Assembly: GCA_027618625.1 (NCBI GenBank)
Contig: JAQCER010000007.1
Location: 1 to 16,344, forward strand
Reading direction: 5' to 3'
DNA from: Verrucomicrobiota bacterium
Lineage (GTDB): Bacteria > Verrucomicrobiota > Verrucomicrobiia > Verrucomicrobiales > DEV007
DNA: 16,344 nt
The position numbers were made by a program, and so were the translations under genes. The notes under the pieces were generated by a model. That model had not been told where the DNA came from, did not search any database, and saw only the letters and a program-made list of their open reading frames with translations. This document shows positions 7,466-13,371 of this stretch, in pieces; positions within the stretch are counted from its first letter, which is position 1, and each line of letters begins with the position of its first letter.

Positions 7466-9757
7466 TCAATTTTCTCGCAGCACGATGGCATTGGCGACCA
7501 GCTCGGCAAATTCGATCCGCCGTGGATCGCTTCCCATGCTGGCCTTTGCCATCGCAATCACTTGGTCTCTGCTCAGGCTTCCGCGGAATGGTGACTGGCG
7601 AAGTTGCAATCCGAATGCGGCGACGCTTGCAGCGAAGCGGAAGTCGGAACTCGCCGAAGCGAATGGTTGGGCATTGTCGGTGAAGGGCACCTGGATTAGT
7701 TCGCTCACGGTTCCTCGCGGCGCCTTGTAGCGCAGCTTCACGGTGAAGAGTTCGGGGCTGCCGGTGGTTGATATAGGGCGAGGTTCTGGAGTCACCGGGA
7801 CGGGCACTTGATACTTCAAGTTGTCGACTTCAGGCACCGCGAGACCGGGAGGAATGATCTCGTAGAACGCCGTCACCGTATGGCCAGCCCCGATATCGCC
7901 TGCATCGACGCGATCATCGTTGAATGCCTCGGGGGGAAGCATGCGGTTTGCGTAGCCGACGAGGCGGTAGGCGCCGACGGTGGCTGGATTGAACTCGACC
8001 TGGATCTTCACGTCTTTAGCGATCGTGATCATGGTGCCGGTCAGATCTTCAACAAGCACACGCCTGCCTTCACTGACACTGTCGATGTAGTGATATGTGC
8101 CATTGCCATCGTTGGTGATGGTTTCGAGCATGGCGTCATTCAAATTGTCGGATCCAAACCCTAACACACTGATAAAGACTCCGCGCTTTGCCTCCTGCTG
8201 GACCATGTCCCGCAAGGCGGTAGTTGAGCTCACGCCAATATTGAAGTCACCATCGGTCGCAAGCAGGATTCGATTTACTCCGCCTTCCGAGAAATTCTCC
8301 GATGCCAGACGGTAGGCCAACTTGATGCCAGCCTCCCCGTTGGTGCCACCGGATGACTGCAAGTGATCGACCGCGCCGTGCATCGCAGCCTTGTTCGTCC
8401 CACTTGTTGGAGCAAGGGCCACGCCTTCATGGCCCGCATAAGTGACGATGGTGACCCGGTCATCTTCCCGCAACTCATCGATGAGCAAGTGCAGACTGCG
8501 CTGCACCAACGGCAATTTCCGCTCCTGGTTCATCGATCCTGACACATCTACCAGAAACACGAGATTCAACGCCTGCCGTGTGTCCGCCTGGATTTCGCTA
8601 CCTTTCAGTCCCACACGCACCAGCCGATGCTCCGGCTTCCATGGGCACGCAGCCGATTCCAGATTCACCGAGAACGGCAGTTCATCGCCCGGGGCTGCGT
8701 AATCGTAGTTGAAGTAGTTGATCAGCTCCTCGATGCGCACCGCATCCGGTGGCACCGCCTCGCCCGATTGGATCATGCGCCGCACATTGCTGTAGGAAGC
8801 AGTGTCGACATCGATCGAGAACGTGGACAGCGGATCTTTTGCTGGAGTGCGAAAGGGATTGTCGACCAGAGCCGGGTAGCGGATTTGGCTTCCGGCACTG
8901 GACTTGATGAATGCCGCAGCATCAATGGCTTGCTCATCCTTGTGAGGGGCTTCTAAGAAACGGGAATCAGCGGCGGTTAGTCCGGCAATTTGCCACTCGT
9001 CCGAGGTAGCAGGTGCCGTGGAAACGGCACTTGCAGTTGCTAGCGTCACTTTCGGGGACATCTCACTCGACAAGAGTTCAGATCCTGGCACGTCGGTCGG
9101 CACTATCAAAAGACTCTTATCAGCGTCAGCCTGACCGCTCCATCCCGCGCTCTCGGCGTCGATACGATACGAATCAGCCTTCAAATTGTCTGATAGCTCG
9201 TGAGCTGCACCGGATGCGACGAGTCTGCGCGCTTCATCACCACCCCCTCGAAGAAGTCCCAGCCCAGCGCTCGTAGAGTCTCCCGTAGGCAACATTGTAA
9301 CCGTAACTGATGGTGGAGCCCAAGTTTCTGAGACGGACCTCGTTTCCTCAGCTAGCGCGGTCGAGGCAGAGTTATCCTTGACAGTGGACATCTCGCTGTT
9401 CTCGGAACGCCAATCTGGCGCTGCTTCATACGTTGTCGTAGTTGCGTAATCGTTCTTTGTAAGCCGGAAGTCTAGAAACGACGGAGGCGTTAGCCCGAGC
9501 GGCTCCCATAGTGAGTAGACCGCAGTTCCGGTAATCGCCAGCAGTGCTGCGATCTTTGCCGCGCTCGTCATCCACCAGGAGCGCTTCACTTGCTTCGCCT
9601 CAGTAGCGGCTTGATCGATGGTGTCCAGCTTTCGCTCCAGTTCACCGAGAAAGGCGATGTCATCCCCTGCGCGATAGCGCCCCAGCTCATCCAGCAAGCC
9701 GTCTACGCCTCGCTCCGGCGCGGTTTCTTCATCAGAAAATCGAAATTTCGTGTTCAT
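7466..9757 (-). CDS. membrane VWA-domain protein (vWF_A N-terminal plus DUF3520, YfbK-like) with anti-sigma-like N-terminus
   Basis: 763 residues. ATG at 9757 is chosen because AAGGAGAA lies nine bases upstream and the sigma-factor stop is one base away. Residues 1-62 are a charged cytoplasmic segment, 65-83 one membrane helix, then a long low-complexity linker. The vWF_A N-terminal domain starts near residue 290 (NPFRTPAKDPLSTFSIDVDT). The VWA domain has a complete metal-site motif DVSGSM (404-409) with SGGTNGEAG and ATDGDFN further on. A DUF3520-type C-terminus ends in FAELVANAIVLREN. The metal-binding VWA domain usually mediates protein contacts. Because the gene directly follows an ECF sigma gene, the N-terminal segment may hold the sigma factor at the membrane; that is inference. 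No zinc-binding HxxxCxxC anti-sigma motif is present. Confidence 0.9.
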   Translation of the reverse strand: MNTKFRFSDEETAPERGVDGLLDELGRYRAGDDIAFLGELERKLDTIDQAATEAKQVKRSWWMTSAAKIAALLAITGTAVYSLWEPLGLTPPSFLDFRLTKNDYATTTTYEAAPDWRSENSEMSTVKDNSASTALAEETRSVSETWAPPSVTVTMLPTGDSTSAGLGLLRGGGDEARRLVASGAAHELSDNLKADSYRIDAESAGWSGQADADKSLLIVPTDVPGSELLSSEMSPKVTLATASAVSTAPATSDEWQIAGLTAADSRFLEAPHKDEQAIDAAAFIKSSAGSQIRYPALVDNPFRTPAKDPLSTFSIDVDTASYSNVRRMIQSGEAVPPDAVRIEELINYFNYDYAAPGDELPFSVNLESAACPWKPEHRLVRVGLKGSEIQADTRQALNLVFLVDVSGSMNQERKLPLVQRSLHLLIDELREDDRVTIVTYAGHEGVALAPTSGTNKAAMHGAVDHLQSSGGTNGEAGIKLAYRLASENFSEGGVNRILLATDGDFNIGVSSTTALRDMVQQEAKRGVFISVLGFGSDNLNDAMLETITNDGNGTYHYIDSVSEGRRVLVEDLTGTMITIAKDVKIQVEFNPATVGAYRLVGYANRMLPPEAFNDDRVDAGDIGAGHTVTAFYEIIPPGLAVPEVDNLKYQVPVPVTPEPRPISTTGSPELFTVKLRYKAPRGTVSELIQVPFTDNAQPFASASSDFRFAASVAAFGLQLRQSPFRGSLSRDQVIAMAKASMGSDPRRIEFAELVANAIVLREN

Positions 9758-9758
9758 G

Positions 9759-10356
9759 TTAGAGTTCTCCTTTCTCGAAATGGTTGTCTGTCGCCTTGTT
9801 GGTGAGGCAGTCCTTGAGCAGAGCTCGGGCACGTTGCAGGCGTTTGCGCAAAGAAGCCTCGCTGCTGCCGGTATTCTTTGCGGCGTCGGCGCCGCTTAGA
9901 TCTTTCAAATAGAAGGCATCCACCGCTCCCCGAAGCGTATCAGGCAGTTGCTCCATACAATCCTCCAGTGCCTCAAACACATCTCCCCCTGCCACTCTCG
10001 CGCAGCGCCTCCCACGCCGCGTGTTCCGCCTCCAATCTCTCCAGTTCGCCCTCATCCAGCAACGTCAGCTTCTTCCTCTTCATCCAGTCCCGCCACTTGT
10101 TACGCACGATGCCCCGCATCCAGGCCCCAAAATCCCGCGAGACTTCGAATCTCCCCAGATTCTGATAAGCAGCGACAAAGGCATCCTGTACCAGATCCCT
10201 CGCCAATTCTCGATCAGCAGTCAGCGCAAATCCATAGGCAAGCAATTGCCGGTGGTGTTCGCGCACTTTCCCGCTGAACGCCCGCCGTTCCATAATCGGC
10301 ATCGTATCGGGAACTACTGGGGCCATGGCTTCAATGGTAGATATTTGCGTGTGCAT
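9759..10356 (-). pseudogene. ECF-type RNA polymerase sigma factor, split by an apparent +1 frameshift
   Basis: Two overlapping frames together make one sigma factor. The first (10356 to 9973) carries region 2: ELARDLVQDAFVAAYQNLGRF, then DFGAWMRGIVRNKWRDW. The second (to 9759) carries region 4: EALEDCMEQLPDTLRGAVDA and SSEASLRKRLQRARALLKD. The span of 598 bases is 199 codons plus one, and removing one base from the run of five G (complement of 9985-9989) joins the frames as ESGRGDVFEALED, giving 198 residues, a normal ECF length. The stop is one base before the VWA start, so the two are co-transcribed. A sequencing error, a real inactivating indel or recoding are all possible. The start at 10356 has no clear ribosome site; an ATG at 10326 is an alternative. 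Confidence 0.8.
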
Positions 10357-10391
10357 GTTTGCAATAGTGGTGTTCCACAGCTTCGGGAAAC

Positions 10392-10403
10392 GGTGATGTC
10401 ACC
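10392..10403. promoter_or_regulatory. 12-bp inverted repeat upstream of the sigma gene
   Basis: GGTGATGTCACC is a GGTGA/TCACC inverted repeat with a two-base centre, 36 bases before the sigma-factor start. It could be an operator. No convincing promoter can be placed around it, and nothing else is recognised between 10357 and 10597. Confidence 0.25.
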
Positions 10404-10597
10404 AGATATTGGAATGGCGCGGCGCATTTGTGACAAATTGATGCACTTTTTCATCAGCAGAGTGAAAATCTGGCTTGCGCTGGGACAACACCGCTCTGGA
10501 CATGCAGAGAGAGTGGAATGCGACGGACATTCACCAGCCCTGTGGGGATTGACCATGCATAGGTGCCCGCTCGGGCGCTTACGATTGACCAACCGAG

Positions 10598-10693
10598 GGA
10601 GCCCAACGGGCTCAATCATGCCAGCCCAACGGCAAGCGCAGCGCCGCCCTGGGATCACAAAGGAAATCGGCCCAGCCTGTAGGGCTGATTCAT
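10598..10693 (+). repeat. REP-like intergenic repeat, copy A
   Basis: Contains GGAGCCC-AAC-GGGCT at the outer edge, a central block ending GCCCTGGG, and AGCCTGTAGGGCT at the inner edge. Its reverse complement aligns along its whole length with copy B at 10917-11015, sharing blocks such as CCCAGGGCG, CGCTTGCC and ATGAT. This repeat explains the spurious long reading frames over this region. Confidence 0.65.
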
Positions 10694-10722
10694 AACCCAT
10701 CCGTATCATCGAAAGGATGAGA

Positions 10723-10869
10723 TCAATCCCAAACGTATCGCTCGTCGTATTCAACGCCATACTTCTTCGAGAGCCTACGGAACTCGTCTTCAAACCTTTC
10801 CCTTTTGTGATGCTCAGACTGGTTTACAACATGCAAGATGATGCGGCTTAGTCTTAGTGTTTGGGGCAT
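10723..10869 (-). pseudogene. internally deleted IS200-like (Y1/RAYT) transposase remnant
   Basis: A 48-codon frame from ATG 10869 to TGA 10723. The first 15 residues (MPQTLRLSRIILHVV) resemble the usual transposase N-terminus of the MPQSL...HIVFSTK type. They jump directly to a C-terminus, NQSEHHKRERFEDEFRRL and then KKYGVEYDERYVWD, which is the family's typical ending. About 100 residues that hold the HUH metal-binding motif and the catalytic Tyr are missing, while the frame stays open. It is therefore a deletion derivative rather than an active gene. The family assignment comes from recalled family consensus, not from a search. Confidence 0.7.
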
Positions 10870-10916
10870 ACCCTAGAATCTCTGGTTGCACAGAAATCCC
10901 AAGCCAAAACTAAACG

Positions 10917-11015
10917 ATGATTCAGCCCTTCAGGCTGCGATCTCCGTTTCCTATTCTACCCAGGGCGACGCTTCGCTTGCCCCGGGCTTATTATGATGTG
11001 AGCCCTTTGGGCTAC
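10917..11015 (-). repeat. REP-like intergenic repeat, copy B (inverted relative to copy A)
   Basis: Three stem-loops in a row: CAGCCCTTCAGGCTG, then CCCAGGGC pairing with GCCCCGGG across the centre, then AGCCC-TTT-GGGCT at the outer edge (11001-11013), next to GTAG on the minus strand. It is the inverted partner of copy A across the transposase relic, and begins about 90 bases past the stop of the acyltransferase gene at 11104. Confidence 0.65.
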
Positions 11016-11103
11016 GAGGGTTTCGAAGCCAGAGACGTTTCCCCAATTGAGCCCGTAGCAGATCGCTTCTTCCACATGAAAAACGTCCACCCACTCCGCC
11101 CCA

Positions 11104-12345
11104 TCAGAGCCGGAAGAACAATCCGCGCTGGTTGCACCAACGGGTCGCGGCCCATGCCAGTGCGCATCCGCTGACAGTGAACGCCACCGCATACCAGAGC
11201 GGCGCATCCCTCGGCCCAAACGCGCTCCATGCGTTCATCACCATCATATGAATCACGTAGGCGGCAAACGCGTTCTGTCCCAGATCCGTGAACAGTCCGA
11301 GGCGGAAACTCTTTAAATCGCTGATCACCACAAAAAGTGCCAGCGTCACCAGCGAGAAGCCCGCAGCAAATGTCAGATAAGAGAGACTGCCCGCACGTTG
11401 ACTCATCGTCCACATGTCGACGATCGCATTGCCCTCGGCATCGGTTGGCGCCGGCCAGAACGGAGGCGGTGCAACAGGCCCACCCACTCCGATACAGGAA
11501 ATCGCGTAGCCCGAAAGCATGAGCACCGTGCCCCACAGAAGCAATGGTCGCAGAGACTCACGCGCTCCCTTAAGTCGAAACTCATAGGCAGCTGCACCGG
11601 CAGCCACGCACACTGTCCATGTCAAAAATCCGAGCACTCCCCCATCGATCCCCTTGGATTCGCCGCGATACACCATGTCGTACCAGAATGCGTGCGACAG
11701 TGCCAAGTGCAGCAACCCTGACAAAACAGCAAAAATTACCACCCAGCGCAGGCGAAGGGCAATCACTGGCAGCGCCCAAAGTGAAGTCACCCCGATATGA
11801 GTCAGAGCTTGGAAAGGCTCGCGAAAGAAGGACTCGGTGAAGAATCCTTTGATCCCGAGTTCTTTCAAAGATGCCCAGGTTTTGTATTCGCCATCGAGCG
11901 TATAAAACACGAATCCGAACACGATCAGTCCCAGGCTGCGTCGGACTCCCCGTTGCATCGCTGCCGAGTAACCGCCGCGTTCCACCTGTCTCACCATTAC
12001 CAGCCGCAGCGCCATTCCCACCGCGAACAAAAAGTGCGGCATGATCACATCCGCATAACTGCAATAGGTATTGTGATGCAACAACACATGCGGTGTCGAT
12101 TCCTTGAAGCGTCCGATGAAATTCACCAGAAACATTCCCGCAACCGTGTAACCCCGAAACTGATCGAGCGATACGATTCGGTCGGATGATGATGATGCAC
12201 CGGGACTGGGAATGGGAGCTACGCTTGCTGACACGGCCCGAGCGAAGCGGAAAATCGGGCAAGTAGCAATGACGAATGCTCTTTTGGTTAGCAGCGCAAA
12301 CCAACCCGACTCAGGTTCCGCTGACGCCGAGACGCACGGTCTCAC
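11104..12345 (-). CDS. multi-pass membrane acyltransferase, HGSNAT/DUF5009-like
   Basis: Predicted inner-membrane acetyl/acyltransferase of the heparan-alpha-glucosaminide N-acetyltransferase type (DUF5009/DUF1624, COG4299 group), which transfers an acyl group across the membrane to a sugar. 413 residues with about ten hydrophobic helices. Diagnostic is the first helix, RIVSLDQFRGYTVAGMFLVN (after residue 54), followed by LLHHNTYCSYADVIMPHFLF, matching the family pattern H...(W/Y)...D...P.F.F with the likely catalytic His. The GTG start at 12345 overlaps the phosphoesterase stop (GTGA). The first 53 residues are atypical and contain a Ser run coded by TCA/TCC repeats; an internal GTG at 12234 would remove 37 of them. 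The sugar substrate is unknown. It forms a two-gene unit with the upstream phosphoesterase. Confidence 0.85.
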   Translation of the reverse strand: MRPCVSASAEPESGWFALLTKRAFVIATCPIFRFARAVSASVAPIPSPGASSSSDRIVSLDQFRGYTVAGMFLVNFIGRFKESTPHVLLHHNTYCSYADVIMPHFLFAVGMALRLVMVRQVERGGYSAAMQRGVRRSLGLIVFGFVFYTLDGEYKTWASLKELGIKGFFTESFFREPFQALTHIGVTSLWALPVIALRLRWVVIFAVLSGLLHLALSHAFWYDMVYRGESKGIDGGVLGFLTWTVCVAAGAAAYEFRLKGARESLRPLLLWGTVLMLSGYAISCIGVGGPVAPPPFWPAPTDAEGNAIVDMWTMSQRAGSLSYLTFAAGFSLVTLALFVVISDLKSFRLGLFTDLGQNAFAAYVIHMMVMNAWSAFGPRDAPLWYAVAFTVSGCALAWAATRWCNQRGLFFRL

Positions 12346-13253
12346 TTTTTCGCAAAATCCCGATCTTCCTGCTTCCGAAACCCGGTCAGCCGAACCAAGC
12401 CTTTACTGGAAACCTCCAGCACTCCGTAAGCATTGTTCGCCGCGCCGCTGCCCTCGACCATGGCCGCGAGCGTGCAGTATGGGATGCCATTTATCTTGTT
12501 CAGTTCATTCTCGTGGCTGTGACCTTGAAAAACGGCTCTCACTTTGCCTGCTGCTTCCAGAATCGCCCGCACTACCGGGCTTTGTTTCACGGCATACGAT
12601 TCCGTTGGATCAAGGTCGAGCCGCTGATGGGCAAACACGACCACGGGCAGCTTCGTCTCGGCCAGATCCTTCCTCAGCCAGTCCTGTTCCTGCTGCGGAA
12701 TGTTGGCATCCGTCCAGACGAAATTGTTCCGTCCATACGGTTCCATGTCTTTGTTAAAGCAGGCATCGAGAACGACGAAATGCACACCGCCCACATCAAA
12801 CGAATAGTACGATTCCCGGGCACCGGTGACCGCAAAAAATTCCGGCTTCGTAAGCGTCGCCACACAGTGATTTCCCAGAACGTAGTGAACGGGAACGCCT
12901 GCGCTTTTGATCACCGCATCGATCTCTTTTAAATAGCTGGTCTCCACTTCAACGGTTGGAGCAGCATCGACAATGTCGCCTAACTCCACCACAAAATCGA
13001 CCTTCTGTTCCTCGAAAGCGGCCATGGCCTCGGCAAGCTTGACGCGCGATTCGCGATAGTGCCGGCTTCCCGCTGCTGCTTTGTCGGCAAAGTGCAAATC
13101 GGTGGCGATTCCGATCTTCACCAGCGATTCGCCCGACGCTTTTTCGTCGTCCGCAAACAAGGAACCTGTCATTCCCGAAGCGAGGAGGATGCTGCTGCCA
13201 ACGACAAACTGGCGACGTGTGGCGGTGGGAAGCGTGGAATTGTCATCATGCAT
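12342..13253 (-). CDS. TAT-exported calcineurin-like metallophosphoesterase
   Basis: Predicted periplasmic metal-dependent phosphoesterase, 303 residues. The ATG at 13253 places a TAT signal at the N-terminus: TRRQFVVG (residues 12-19), a hydrophobic core and an Ala-type cleavage region near SLFA (31-34). A longer reading to 13316 would bury the signal. All metal-ligand motifs are present: TDLH (Asp52, His54), LGD (Asp93), LGNH (Asn128, His129), AHQ (His209) and GHSH (His245, His247), so the enzyme should be active. It could act on phosphodiesters or phosphomonoesters; the substrate cannot be told. Its stop codon overlaps the start of the membrane acyltransferase, suggesting a joint role in modifying an envelope or sugar substrate (inference). 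Confidence 0.9.
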   Translation of the reverse strand: MHDDNSTLPTATRRQFVVGSSILLASGMTGSLFADDEKASGESLVKIGIATDLHFADKAAAGSRHYRESRVKLAEAMAAFEEQKVDFVVELGDIVDAAPTVEVETSYLKEIDAVIKSAGVPVHYVLGNHCVATLTKPEFFAVTGARESYYSFDVGGVHFVVLDACFNKDMEPYGRNNFVWTDANIPQQEQDWLRKDLAETKLPVVVFAHQRLDLDPTESYAVKQSPVVRAILEAAGKVRAVFQGHSHENELNKINGIPYCTLAAMVEGSGAANNAYGVLEVSSKGLVRLTGFRKQEDRDFAKK

Positions 13254-13316
13254 TTCCACAGTGTACCGGCACGGTTTCTGCAATGCAACGTTTCGTTTAC
13301 TGCCAGCACGACGCAA

Positions 13317-13368
13317 TTGGGCTGAAGCCCAAACTACTTTCTAGAAAGTGGCTTGAGCTTTAGCTCAA
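13317..13368. repeat. REPIN-like double palindrome
   Basis: A 52-bp imperfect palindrome centred on CTAG. Each 26-bp arm contains its own hairpin: TTGGGC-TGAA-GCCCAA on the left (13317-13332) and TTGAGC-TTTA-GCTCAA on the right (13353-13368). The arms match at 21 of 26 positions and all five differences are transitions. Read on the minus strand, the left arm starts GTAGTTTGGGCTTCAGCCC, a REP with the GTAG head; the right arm has GTGG. It begins three bases after the stop of the cytochrome/WD40 gene and lies upstream of the phosphoesterase start at 13253, so it may also act on the mRNA. Confidence 0.7.
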
Positions 13369-13371
13369 CCT

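Larger units (their letters stand above)
10598..11015. mobile_element. decayed RAYT/REP-type element (transposase relic between inverted repeats)
   Basis: This fills most of the gene-free stretch 10357-11103. Two copies of a roughly 100-bp hairpin-rich repeat face each other (10598-10693 on +, 10917-11015 on -), with a deleted IS200-like transposase frame between them. At each outer edge the repeat opens with a tetranucleotide leading into a hairpin: GGAG at 10598-10601 on the + strand, and GTAG (complement of 11012-11015) on the minus strand. GTAG/GGAG before a hairpin is the known layout of REP sequences moved by REP-associated tyrosine transposases. The element cannot move by itself because the catalytic part of the transposase is missing. 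The true outer limits are uncertain; a further hairpin GCCCG-CT-CGGGC lies at 10565-10576. Confidence 0.6.

Noticed and set aside
9758..9832. Longer N-terminus of the VWA protein starting at 9832
   Set aside because: It would overlap the sigma factor's region 4. The ATG at 9757 has a good ribosome site and directly follows the sigma stop.
9973..9989. Programmed +1 frameshift in the sigma factor
   Set aside because: No stop codon or known slippery/+1 stimulatory signal sits at the G run, the first in-frame stop is several codons on, and a homopolymer indel is the simpler explanation.
10021..10695. A 224-codon + strand frame
   Set aside because: Antisense to the sigma factor and running into repeat copy A; it has no recognisable domain.
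10314..10793. A 159-codon minus-strand frame upstream of the sigma gene
   Set aside because: It overlaps the sigma start and reads through the hairpin repeat and the end of the transposase relic in another frame. Its composition (Cys/Arg-rich, no domain) is typical of translated REP-like sequence.
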